A stretch of 64,000 bases of DNA from Duganella qianjiadongensis (lineage in GTDB: Bacteria > Pseudomonadota > Gammaproteobacteria > Burkholderiales > Burkholderiaceae_D): the NCBI RefSeq assembly GCF_009857915.1, contig NZ_WWCM01000004.1:1-64000 (forward strand), in the 5' to 3' direction. Numbering within the stretch: position 1 is the first letter of the stretch; the number at the start of each line of letters is the position of its first letter. Below are positions 1 through 8,354 of the stretch, one piece after another. Both the position numbers and the translations under genes were made by a program. Below the pieces are notes generated by a model. It did no database searches. It saw only the letters and a program-made list of their open reading frames with translations, and was not told the DNA's origin.

Positions 1-57
1 CCGGCGGCGTTCCTGGCTCACGGTCACTACTTCGATTGTTTGCTTGTTCCTAGTCAT
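1..57 (-). CDS. IS3-family transposase OrfA, N-terminal fragment (truncated by window edge)
   Basis: Nineteen codons are visible: MTRNKQTIEVVTVSQERRR, from an ATG at 57 to the window edge. The TIEVVTVSQERRR stretch followed by an Arg-rich segment is how OrfA proteins of the IS2-like branch of the IS3 family begin, just before the helix-turn-helix that binds the IS ends. The gene continues to the left, so intactness, frameshifting to OrfB and activity cannot be judged. The family call rests on recognition of a short N-terminus and is moderate. Confidence 0.5.
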   Translation of the reverse strand, partial: MTRNKQTIEVVTVSQERRR

Positions 58-114
58 ATGCACAGTCCTATTCCTATCCGTAAGAATAACGCATAGGCTG
101 TGTCCGGTGATTCA
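1..114 (-). mobile_element. Partial IS3-family (IS2-like) insertion sequence, left end
   Basis: The element runs off the left edge. Its transposase start lies at 57, and about 57 bp upstream on the minus strand the sequence reads TGAATCACCGGACACAGCC from position 114 inward. It begins with TGA, as IS3-family ends do, so I place the terminus near 114. The terminus is inferred from that 5'-TG and the distance to the ORF, because the opposite end is outside the window and no target duplication can be checked. Confidence 0.45.
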
Positions 115-176
115 AGGGGCTATCTCAGTTGTACATAGCCCATCTGATTTTGGCCTTGTATGAACGAATAAAGCCT

Positions 177-428
177 ATGGACCCGGGTGGAAGAAAAGCT
201 TTCGTTTTTCGATCTATACATGGCCACGGGCTATTGAATTCGAAAAGTTACTTTGATGCTCTCGCCAACGACATGAGCGATGCTCTTAGCACTCGCATAA
301 AATGTCCAACCTGTAATACGCCCTTAAAGTCTACTCGACATAATACTGCGCGGTTACTGCTGAGTGAGTCATTTCGATGCACTCACTGCCGGCGAGTCCA
401 GCCGTTCCCCTTTTCTTGGATACTTTAA
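177..428 (+). CDS. Hypothetical small zinc-ribbon-like protein
   Basis: An 83-residue reading frame from an ATG at 177 (an in-frame TTG at 129 would add 16 residues). The C-terminal half carries two CxxC pairs, KCPTCNTPL and FRCTHCRRV, separated by about 24 residues. That is the layout of a treble-clef or zinc-ribbon knuckle. No strong ribosome binding site precedes either start, and codon use is less GC-biased than in the housekeeping genes, as expected of foreign DNA next to an insertion sequence. I do not recognise the family. It could be a real accessory nucleic-acid-binding protein or a chance frame. Confidence 0.3.
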   Translation: MDPGGRKAFVFRSIHGHGLLNSKSYFDALANDMSDALSTRIKCPTCNTPLKSTRHNTARLLLSESFRCTHCRRVQPFPFSWIL

Positions 429-717
429 TTGCGTCAGCCTGTCCGGCTTCACGATACGTTCTTCAGCGCGAAGATGGGTATAACATATGGCTCACTGGTG
501 TGAATATTTGGCGCCGTCCGCTTCCTGGCTTCTATCTTAACTTGCCACCGCGAACACAGATGCCCGTTAAGCCACGTGCGCTGATGGGCCTTCTGATTCA
601 GCAACGTAAGCATCTGGCTGGGGAAGCGCAATAAGCTTGCCATGCCGTAGAGCAGACGACACGATGTAACGCTTGAACAGGCATGTTAAATGCAGCCCAC
701 TGGGTACGATGACATGC

Positions 718-942
718 TCAGTGACTTAAATCTTGTTCGCGCACTATTCCTTGTTGCAGCACACGCGCGGCAACCGCGTCTGATACGCCCGACTCCTGCA
801 AAAATGCAAAAGCTATCTCTGTGCCTGCCTCGCGTTGTATGACAAGTGCGGCCCGGACCAAAGTCGAAGTATCGTGCCGACGGATCCAACCTTCCGGCAG
901 CTCTGACTGCGAGCTTCGGCGGTCTGCGTCATAAGTTTGCAT
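718..942 (-). CDS. Hypothetical protein, 74 aa
   Basis: Starts at ATG 942 with a clear GGGAG about 7 nt upstream, which supports it being translated. The product is soluble and mostly helical, with an ELPEGWIRRHDTSTLVRAAL segment followed by an Ala/Val-rich helix and no membrane segment or cysteine. I do not recognise a named family. It stands alone, flanked by repeat-rich DNA, in the accessory strip next to guaA, so it is most likely a cargo or orphan gene of a mobile element. Confidence 0.5.
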   Translation of the reverse strand: MQTYDADRRSSQSELPEGWIRRHDTSTLVRAALVIQREAGTEIAFAFLQESGVSDAVAARVLQQGIVREQDLSH

Positions 943-1099
943 TTTGCGCTCCCAACGATAGGTGGCATTGCTGCAACGGTTGATAAAAATCTGGATTCAT
1001 CCCAAATCTAGCGTAGATCAAACTTCGACTTAACGCTAGTGCCGCAAACCTTTGCAGCCTCTGGCACTCTCAATATTATCTGAACTTAATCGCAGCATG

Positions 1100-1278
1100 G
1101 CAATCGGTGGCACCAAGCAGGAATCAGCGGCTTCGCACAGGAATTAGTGGCACCAAGAGAGAATCAGCGGCTTTGCACAGGAATCAGTGGCACAGCTAGA
1201 AATTGGCTCGGCGCTCAAAATTGTGTGGCCGCTTTGCAGCAGGAATTAGTGGCCGGAATGAAGTAGGAATCGTTGGCC
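1100..1278. repeat. Degenerate repeat array, core GGAATCAGTGGC, 20-bp period
   Basis: Five copies of a 12-bp core start at 1100, 1120, 1140, 1160 and 1180, exactly 20 bp apart; a decayed copy lies near 1200 and further copies near 1218, 1242 and 1266 (about 24 bp apart). The copies differ by one or two bases. Multiple short direct repeats that include part of the terminal inverted repeat are typical of IS21-family ends, so I read this as the relic of such an end. The rest of 943-1327 shows no gene. Confidence 0.6.
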
Positions 1279-1327
1279 GCTTTGGCGAGAATACGCACCC
1301 AACCCTGGGAGTCTGATCAATAGCCGG

Positions 1328-1834
1328 CTATGGGATACTCGTCATGCGTAAGAACATGGGAGACGGATCAGGGCTCTTGTCGCCTTCCAATAGACTGAAG
1401 CCCAGCCCTGTATAGAACTTAACTGCTCCAGCGTCAGCATCGAGATACATCCCGAATGATCCTACGGCCTGGGCAGCCAGCTTCGTTGCCAGGAATGCCT
1501 CCTTCATAAGCTGCTTACCCAAATCTCGTCCTTGGTACTGGCTGTCAACGCCGAGCATGATAAGTCGAGTACACGGAATTTGCTTGGGTAGCGAGCCAAG
1601 AGAGAGTGCAGAAAGCGCAGACAGACTGATCGAGTGTTGCCCAATGGTGAAAAATCCAACAAATTGCCCTGCTTTGGATTGATCTGTAAGCACATAGGCC
1701 ACACAGACACCTTTTTTCACTTGTGATTTTAGTGAATCATGTACGAACTTATTGATAATCGCATGGCCACAATCGAACTTTTTTTGACCGGGATAGGTGA
1801 CGTTCGAATCATATTTAGCAAAAAGGATTGTCAT
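1328..1834 (-). CDS. GNAT-family acetyltransferase toxin (TacT-like)
   Basis: A 168-residue single-domain GNAT acetyltransferase. TacT-type toxins acetylate the amino group of aminoacyl-tRNAs and stop translation. The N-terminus has the family's FDCGHAIINKFVHDSL segment; the acetyl-CoA loop is QYQGRDLG at about residues 99-106; and the catalytic Tyr is Y141 in KFYTGLGF, as in TacT. One oddity is that the usual QxxGxG/A loop has Asp at the last Gly/Ala position. The ATG overlaps the stop of the upstream DUF1778 gene by 4 bp, the standard antitoxin-toxin arrangement. Housekeeping acetyltransferases lack such a partner, so the toxin reading is strong, though activity is untested. Confidence 0.85.
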   Translation of the reverse strand: MTILFAKYDSNVTYPGQKKFDCGHAIINKFVHDSLKSQVKKGVCVAYVLTDQSKAGQFVGFFTIGQHSISLSALSALSLGSLPKQIPCTRLIMLGVDSQYQGRDLGKQLMKEAFLATKLAAQAVGSFGMYLDADAGAVKFYTGLGFSLLEGDKSPDPSPMFLRMTSIP

Positions 1835-2169
1835 GCCTTCTTCAAATCAGGCAAGGACATCAACTCACGCATCGCGTTCGTAGGCTTGCTAGGTGCCGAT
1901 TGCAGCAATCGGCCAAGCGCCTCCTGACCGTCTCTGCTGAGCATGATGGCACTATGTTCCGCCACAACTTTACGTGCCTTTTCCACAGCAGTATTCAAAA
2001 TGAAAGCAGTTAAATCTGTGCCATCTAGTGCCGCTGCAAGGCTTAGCAACTCCTTTGCAGCATCCGTGGTCTTTAGTTCCATTCGAGCGCGCTTAAGCGG
2101 TGCGTTTACCGAAAAGGTCTCAGTAGCGCCTAGTTGAGCATACGCACTCTTCAAAGTAGCTGTAGTCAT
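1831..2169 (-). CDS. DUF1778 (TacA-type, ribbon-helix-helix) antitoxin
   Basis: I chose the ATG at 2169 because GGAGGG sits 6 nt upstream; longer in-frame starts up to 2286 lack a site and would run through the operator. The 112-residue product has an N-terminal RHH-like region (about 8-50, including VNAPLKRARMELKTTDAAKE) and an Ala-rich helix, then a C-terminal tail ending MRELMSLPDLKKA that would wrap the toxin. RHH antitoxins neutralise the GNAT partner and repress their own promoter as a complex. It overlaps the toxin gene by 4 bp. A palindrome with TACGG/CCGTA arms lies 70-90 bp upstream of the start. Confidence 0.85.
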   Translation of the reverse strand: MTTATLKSAYAQLGATETFSVNAPLKRARMELKTTDAAKELLSLAAALDGTDLTAFILNTAVEKARKVVAEHSAIMLSRDGQEALGRLLQSAPSKPTNAMRELMSLPDLKKA

Positions 2170-2213
2170 TTGATTGCCCTCCATGGCAGTTGATTGCGAG
2201 TCAGTACGGCTAT

Positions 2214-2257
2214 TGGCCGGATGCACGCTGACGGCCATAATACGGCTAACAACCGTA
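2214..2257 (-). promoter_or_regulatory. Probable autoregulatory operator of the DUF1778/GNAT module
   Basis: Positions 2241-2257 read TACGG-7 bp-CCGTA, an inverted repeat with perfect 5-bp arms. The half-site GTACGGCTA-like string recurs at 2213-2220, and another GTACG at about 2293. Ribbon-helix-helix antitoxins bind such short palindromes and direct repeats in their own promoters. The placement directly upstream of the antitoxin start fits. Binding is inferred from position and symmetry. Confidence 0.5.
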
Positions 2258-2511
2258 CAAGTCAACTGCATTGAGACTTCGTACATCCCTCAGTACGACC
2301 ACATGAACACAAGCCAAGGGACTTGCTAAGACGCAAATTTCTTGCAAGTCTGGCAGTTAACCTGCAGGGAGCATATTGCGGCGCCTAGCCCCACTACGAC
2401 GCCGGGAAGTAGTCACGAATGTCATGCCCTCGACCTGCTCCGTTAAGCTGCCCCAACAACTGTCCGAGAGCCCGCAGCATACCGTTATCTGTTCAAAAGA
2501 GGCCAGAAATA

Positions 2512-2642
2512 CCATGATCGGAAAGCGCATCAAATTTTCATGTAAAGCCTTGAATTTAAAGCATTTACACAAAACCGATACCATGACAGCTCGCAACACC
2601 ATCGCATGGTATCGACTGCCGATCATGGCACCTTTGCGAGCT
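2512..2642. repeat. Interleaved inverted repeats in a gene-free stretch
   Basis: Three inverted-repeat pairs are packed into 131 bp: CCATGATCGG (2512-2521) with CCGATCATGG (2619-2628); CGATACCATG (2576-2585) with CATGGTATCG (2605-2614); and AGCTCGCAA (2588-2596) with TTGCGAGCT (2634-2642). The third pair is interlaced with the first two, so the three cannot form one simple stem. All arms are perfect. Apart from these repeats I see no credible gene between 2287 and 2690. A recombination or regulatory site of the adjacent element is possible. Confidence 0.5.
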
Positions 2643-2690
2643 CATACCATTAAGAATGCCATGAAAAAACATTGCTTAACCGTGCTAATC

Positions 2691-2786
2691 GTTGCCAGAC
2701 AGTGCCAGACGAAATAACAAAAAAGCCCGTGAAATCACGGGCTTAGGTGTAGCTTACTGCCAATCTGTGCCAGCAGTTGCCAGACA
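2691..2786. other. Paired TGCCAG direct repeats beside the guaA 3' end (possible integrase arm sites)
   Basis: TGCCAG occurs at 2693, 2703, 2768 and 2778, that is, two pairs each spaced exactly 10 bp (one helical turn) on either side of the guaA terminator. GTTGCCAGACA is repeated perfectly at 2691-2701 and 2776-2786. The right pair ends 5 bp before the guaA stop codon. The 3' end of guaA is a known integration target for genomic islands (for example GIsul2), and tyrosine integrases use short spaced arm repeats. No integrase gene is visible here, so this is an inference from position and spacing. Confidence 0.45.
2719..2744 (-). terminator. Rho-independent terminator downstream of guaA
   Basis: A perfect 10-bp stem, AAGCCCGTGA / TCACGGGCTT (2723-2744), has a 2-nt loop and, on the minus strand, is followed by six T (A2719-2724 on the plus strand). 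It lies 47 bp beyond the guaA stop codon. Confidence 0.8.
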
Positions 2787-2791
2787 TCAAA

Positions 2792-4402
2792 TCATTCCCA
2801 CTCGATGGTCGCTGGCGGCTTGCCGCTGATGTCGTAGACCACCCGGTTGATGCCGCGCACCTCGTTAATGATGCGGTTCGAAACCGTACCCAGCAGCGAG
2901 TGCGGCAAGTGCGCCCAGTGTGCCGTCATGAAGTCCTGCGTCTGCACGGCGCGCAGTGCCACCACATATTCGTAGGTACGGCCGTCGCCCATCACGCCCA
3001 CCGATTTCACTGGCAGGAACACGGCAAACGCCTGGCTGGTCGCTTCATACCAGTTGGCCGGTACGCTGTCCTGATCGAAGCCCGGCACCACCACCGCTTC
3101 ATACGGCGTGTTGCGCAGTTCTTCGATGAAGATGGCATCGGCCTGACGCAGCAGGTCGGCATATTCCTTCTTCACTTCGCCCAGAATCCGCACGCCGAGG
3201 CCAGGGCCAGGGAAGGGATGACGGTACACCATATCATGCGGCAGACCCAGCGCCACGCCCAGCTTGCGCACTTCGTCCTTGAACAGCTCGCGCAGCGGTT
3301 CCAGCAGCTGCAGCTTCATGTGCTCCGGCAGGCCGCCCACGTTGTGGTGGCTCTTGATGGTCTGGCCTTTCTTGCCTTTGCCGGCCGACTCGATCACGTC
3401 CGGATAGATAGTGCCCTGTGCCAGCCATTTGGCGCTGGTCAGTTTGCCCGATTCGGCATTGAACACTTCGACGAACTCGCGGCCGATAATCTTGCGCTTC
3501 TGCTCGGGGTCGCTCACGCCAGCCAGATGACCCATGAACTGGTCTTCTGCATCGACGCGGATCACTTTCACGCCCAGGTTTTTGGAGAACATATCCATCA
3601 CCATCTTGCCTTCGTCGAGGCGCAGCAGGCCGTGATCGACAAACACGCAGGTCAGCTGATCGCCAATGGCGCGATGGATCAGCGCGGCAGCAACGGAGGA
3701 ATCCACCCCGCCCGACAGGCCCAGTATCACTTCATCCTTGCCCACCTGCGCGCGGATTTTTTCGACCGCTTCGCTGATGTAGTCAGGCATATTCCAGTCC
3801 GACTTGCAGCCGCAGATCTCGTGCACAAAGCGGCCCAGCATGGCCTTGCCCTGCACCGTGTGAGTGACTTCAGGGTGCCACTGCACGCCGTAGAAACGTT
3901 TCTCCTCATTAGCCATGGCGGCGATCGGGCAGCTCGGGGTATTTCCCATCAACACGAAGCCCGGTGGCATTTCCAGCACTTTGTCGCCGTGGCTCATCCA
4001 CACTTTCAGCATGCCGTGACCTTCGTCGGTGACGAAGTCGTTGATGCCGTCCAGCAGTTTGGTATGGCTGCGTGCGCGCACTTCAGCGTAGCCGAATTCG
4101 CGTACCTTGCCGTTTTCCACTTTGCCGCCCAGCTGGGCCGCCATGGTCTGCATGCCGTAGCAGATACCCAGTACTGGCACGCCCAGTTCGAACACGGCGT
4201 CCGGTGCGCGTGGCGCATCGCCTTCCAGCGTGGAGCTGTGGCTGCCCGACAGAATCACACCGGCGGCGCCATAGTTGCGCACGAATTCGTCGCTAACGTC
4301 GTAGGGGTAGACTTCCGAGAACACGCCGGCATCGCGCACGCGGCGTGCGATCAGCTGGGTTACCTGGGAGCCGAAATCGAGAATAAGGATTTTAGAGTGC
4401 AT
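2792..4402 (-). CDS. guaA: GMP synthase (glutamine-hydrolysing)
   Basis: Converts XMP, ATP and glutamine to GMP, the last step of guanine nucleotide synthesis. The 536-residue length is slightly above the usual 520-525. The N-terminal class I glutamine amidotransferase has the nucleophile Cys81 in GICYGMQ and the His176/Glu178 pair in WHPEVTHT. The ATP-pyrophosphatase domain has the P-loop [10 protein letters not shown], and the C-terminal dimerisation domain ends PATIEWE. It lies 63 bp downstream of guaB on the same strand, with a strong hairpin between them. Its 3' end borders the accessory strip and keeps a normal C-terminus, as expected if an island integrated at the stop codon and restored the gene. 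Confidence 0.98.
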   Translation of the reverse strand: MHSKILILDFGSQVTQLIARRVRDAGVFSEVYPYDVSDEFVRNYGAAGVILSGSHSSTLEGDAPRAPDAVFELGVPVLGICYGMQTMAAQLGGKVENGKVREFGYAEVRARSHTKLLDGINDFVTDEGHGMLKVWMSHGDKVLEMPPGFVLMGNTPSCPIAAMANEEKRFYGVQWHPEVTHTVQGKAMLGRFVHEICGCKSDWNMPDYISEAVEKIRAQVGKDEVILGLSGGVDSSVAAALIHRAIGDQLTCVFVDHGLLRLDEGKMVMDMFSKNLGVKVIRVDAEDQFMGHLAGVSDPEQKRKIIGREFVEVFNAESGKLTSAKWLAQGTIYPDVIESAGKGKKGQTIKSHHNVGGLPEHMKLQLLEPLRELFKDEVRKLGVALGLPHDMVYRHPFPGPGLGVRILGEVKKEYADLLRQADAIFIEELRNTPYEAVVVPGFDQDSVPANWYEATSQAFAVFLPVKSVGVMGDGRTYEYVVALRAVQTQDFMTAHWAHLPHSLLGTVSNRIINEVRGINRVVYDISGKPPATIEWE

Positions 4403-4428
4403 GGAGATGTGCAGAAGAGGTCAACGAG

Positions 4429-4455
4429 AAAAACGCCGGCCACATGGCCGGCGTT
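4429..4455 (-). terminator. Hairpin between guaB and guaA (terminator or attenuator)
   Basis: A perfect 10-bp GC-rich stem, AACGCCGGCC / GGCCGGCGTT (4432-4455), has a 4-nt loop and is followed by a T5 run on the minus strand. It lies 10 bp after the guaB stop and 26 bp before the guaA start. It looks like an intrinsic terminator, so guaA is either read through it at reduced level or has its own start. Confidence 0.75.
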
Positions 4456-4465
4456 AGCAGGAGGC

Positions 4466-5970
<1,505 letters not shown>

Positions 5971-6185
5971 CAGAGAATCGTGAATTCTGTCTGCAACTTC
6001 AGCGCACCCTGCCCTAATCACGCTATCATTAGCTTTCTTCAACGATTAAGTTCAGTCCTATGTGCGTGAATTTCCGCCCACCCGATCCTGCCCGCATAGT
6101 CCTGCACAACGAACAGGGCCAGCGCGCGGGCTTGGTCGCCAGCAACTGCATGATGCCGACAATGGCTTTTTCTACTGAAACAGCC

Positions 6186-6701
6186 ATGAACCTGATGCTT
6201 GCCCATCGCTCCCGCCGCCGCACCGCCAGCACCATTCTGGCAGCACTGAGCATGCTGCTGTTTGTCAGCGCTGCCCACGCCCAGTACCTGTGGATAGACG
6301 AAAAAGGCGTCAAACAGCTGTCGGACCGCCCGCCGCCGCCCAGCGTGCCGGACAAACGCATTCTCAAAGCACCGGGCAAGGCCAGTTTCAATCCGGATGC
6401 AGCGCCAATGGAAGAGCCCGCCGCGCCCGCGCGCAGTGGCCCCACACTGGCAGAGCGCAACGCCGACTATAACCGGCGCCAGAGCGAGGCCGCACAGGCG
6501 GCAGGCAAGGCCGCCGACGAGGCCCGCCAGCGGGCAGAAACGGCAGCCAATTGCGATATTACCAAGAAGAATCAGCAAGCCATCAGCGACGGCATCCGCA
6601 TCGCCAACTACGACAAAAACGGCGAACGCTACTTCCTGAGCGACGCTGAAAAGGCCGAACAGGAAAAAAACAACCGGAAAGTGTTGGCCGGTTGCAAATA
6701 G
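6186..6701 (+). CDS. DUF4124 domain-containing exported protein
   Basis: The ATG at 6186 gives a clean signal peptide (RSRR positively charged n-region, hydrophobic TILAALSMLLFVS, cleavage after AHA). An upstream in-frame start at 6060 would bury it behind 42 unlike residues. The mature protein starts with the DUF4124 core QYLWIDEKGVKQLSDRPPPP, a small periplasmic beta fold of unknown function common in proteobacteria. It then has an Ala/Glu/Arg-rich, probably coiled-coil region (SEAAQAAGKAADEARQRAE) and a tail with two Cys. It is a single gene between guaB and a LacI-type regulator. The role is unknown; a cell-envelope location is likely. Confidence 0.8.
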   Translation: MNLMLAHRSRRRTASTILAALSMLLFVSAAHAQYLWIDEKGVKQLSDRPPPPSVPDKRILKAPGKASFNPDAAPMEEPAAPARSGPTLAERNADYNRRQSEAAQAAGKAADEARQRAETAANCDITKKNQQAISDGIRIANYDKNGERYFLSDAEKAEQEKNNRKVLAGCK

Positions 6702-6764
6702 CCCCTGTTGCAAATGGGGCAAGCTGCCGTATCATGTTGCGATCCATTTTCTTTGCAACCTGAC

Positions 6765-7793
6765 ATGCTCAAGCCTACCGTAAACAAGGGCCGCGCCAGC
6801 GGACGCATTACCTTGGCCATGGTTGCGCGGCACGCCGGGGTTGCCACCATGACGGCATCCCGGGCACTGACCCAGCCCGGCCTGGTTTCCCAGCCCTTGC
6901 GCGACCGCGTCCTGAAATCCGTCGCCGAACTGGGCTACGTGCCCAACCGTGCCGCCCGCGCCCTCGCCTCGTCCCAGTCCAAAGTCATCGCCGTGCTGGT
7001 GCCATCGCTGGCCAATGCCGTCTTCACCGAAGTACTGGCCGGGATAGAGGACGCGCTGGAAGGGGATGATTACCAGATCCTGATCGGCAATACCCGCTAT
7101 TCCGAACGCGAAGAAGAAAAGCTCATCACCACCTATCTGCAATCGGCACCGGACGGCATGCTGCTGACCGGACTGAGCCCCTGCCCGCGCGTACAGCAGC
7201 TGCTGGCAGGCAGCCCCATGCCGCTGGTCTCCATGATGGATCTGGCTGGCGCAGACGAACAGCCCTCGGTCGGTTTCTCCCAGTTTGCGGCAGGCCAGAC
7301 CATGACGCGCTACCTGATCAGCCGTGGCTACCGCCGCATCGGCTTCATGGGCGCCCAGCTGGACGAACGCACCTTGCGCCGCGCCGACGGCTACCGCCAG
7401 GCCATGCAGGAGGCCAGGCTGGCCGCAGCGGAACTGGAAGTGATGGTGGCGCAGCCTTCCACCATCGCGCTCGGTGCCGCCCTGCTGGACCGCATGCTGG
7501 AACAGGCCAGCGGCTGCGACGCCATCTTCTGCTGCAACGACGATCTGGCCCAGGGTGCCGTGTTCCAGGCCCAGCGCCGCAACTTGCACATCCCCGGCCA
7601 GCTGGCCATTTGCGGCTTTAACGATCTGCCCGCCTCGGCATGGATGAACCCCACGCTAACCACCATCAGCACGCCGCGCTACCGCATCGGTTTCGAAGCA
7701 GCTACCCTGCTGCGCTCGCTGATCAAAGGTGAAACACCGGCGGCGCGCCACATCGACCTCGGCTTTACGCTAATGGCACGCGAGAGCGCATGA
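6765..7793 (+). CDS. LacI-family transcriptional regulator (GntR-type, gluconate)
   Basis: The ATG at 6765 begins a 342-residue LacI/GalR protein; a frame extension to 6708 would be non-conserved. The N-terminal helix-turn-helix (ITLAMVARHAGVATMTASRA) and hinge LGYVPNRAARALAS bind operator DNA, and the periplasmic-binding-protein fold senses a sugar. The next gene is gluconokinase, overlapping by 4 bp (ATGA), so the effector is probably gluconate or 6-phosphogluconate and the regulator probably controls this two-gene unit. GTTGCAAAT is directly repeated at about 6692 and 6707 just upstream, but I see no convincing palindromic operator. Confidence 0.9.
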   Translation: MLKPTVNKGRASGRITLAMVARHAGVATMTASRALTQPGLVSQPLRDRVLKSVAELGYVPNRAARALASSQSKVIAVLVPSLANAVFTEVLAGIEDALEGDDYQILIGNTRYSEREEEKLITTYLQSAPDGMLLTGLSPCPRVQQLLAGSPMPLVSMMDLAGADEQPSVGFSQFAAGQTMTRYLISRGYRRIGFMGAQLDERTLRRADGYRQAMQEARLAAAELEVMVAQPSTIALGAALLDRMLEQASGCDAIFCCNDDLAQGAVFQAQRRNLHIPGQLAICGFNDLPASAWMNPTLTTISTPRYRIGFEAATLLRSLIKGETPAARHIDLGFTLMARESA

Positions 7794-8311
7794 CACAGAC
7801 TAGCGCCACCAGCTGGGTAGTCATGGGCGTTAGCGGCAGCGGAAAATCCTCTGTGGGCCAGCAGCTGGCACAGGCCCTGCGGTGCCCCTTCATCGAAGGT
7901 GACGCTTTTCACGCGCCGGAAAATATCGCCCGCATGAGCGCCGGCATCGCCCTCAGCGATGCCGACCGGGCCGGCTGGCTGAGCGCACTGGGCGAGGAGA
8001 TCCGCCGTGCGCGCCGGCAGCACGGCGGCTACGTGCTGTCCTGCTCCGCATTGAAGCGCCAATACCGCGACAGCCTGCGTCAGGCTGATCCGGCACTGCG
8101 CTTTGCCCACCTGCACGGCGAAGCCGCCCTGCTGGCCCAGCGCATGGCCGGACGCAACGCCCACTTCATGCCGCCCAGCTTATTGCTTAGTCAGCTGGCG
8201 ACACTGCAGCCGCTGGAAGCCGATGAAGCAGGCATCGTTCTCGACATCCGCAACAGTACCGAACAGCTGGTACACCGCATCTTGACGCAATCCGGCGCCG
8301 CTGTGCGCTGA
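7790..8311 (+). CDS. gntK: Gluconokinase
   Basis: Phosphorylates D-gluconate to 6-phosphogluconate, feeding the Entner-Doudoroff or pentose phosphate route. The 173-residue length is typical of GntK/IdnK kinases. The P-loop GVSGSGKS is at residues 13-20, followed by the conserved FIEGDAFHAPENIARM and the GYVLSCSALKRQYRD segments of the family. It is translationally coupled to the upstream regulator. No gluconate permease is adjacent, so uptake must be encoded elsewhere. Confidence 0.93.
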   Translation: MTQTSATSWVVMGVSGSGKSSVGQQLAQALRCPFIEGDAFHAPENIARMSAGIALSDADRAGWLSALGEEIRRARRQHGGYVLSCSALKRQYRDSLRQADPALRFAHLHGEAALLAQRMAGRNAHFMPPSLLLSQLATLQPLEADEAGIVLDIRNSTEQLVHRILTQSGAAVR

Positions 8312-8354
8312 TGGCCACTACACTGGCACTATCACCGCTAAGCGGGAGAGTGCC

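Noticed and set aside
377..634. 85-codon plus-strand frame after the zinc-ribbon ORF
   Set aside because: It overlaps the previous ORF in another frame, has no ribosome site and no recognisable motif. The 449-643 minus-strand frame is equally unsupported; 429-717 is best described as having no clear gene.
1100..1191. Regular 20-bp spacing considered as a CRISPR array
   Set aside because: The repeat cores are only 12 bp, the intervening segments 8 bp and partly alike, with no cas genes nearby. An IS-end array fits better.
2376..2717. 113-codon frame between the toxin-antitoxin module and guaA
   Set aside because: It spans the inverted-repeat knot and the TGCCAG repeats, lacks a plausible start signal and its translation is basic, low-complexity and familyless.
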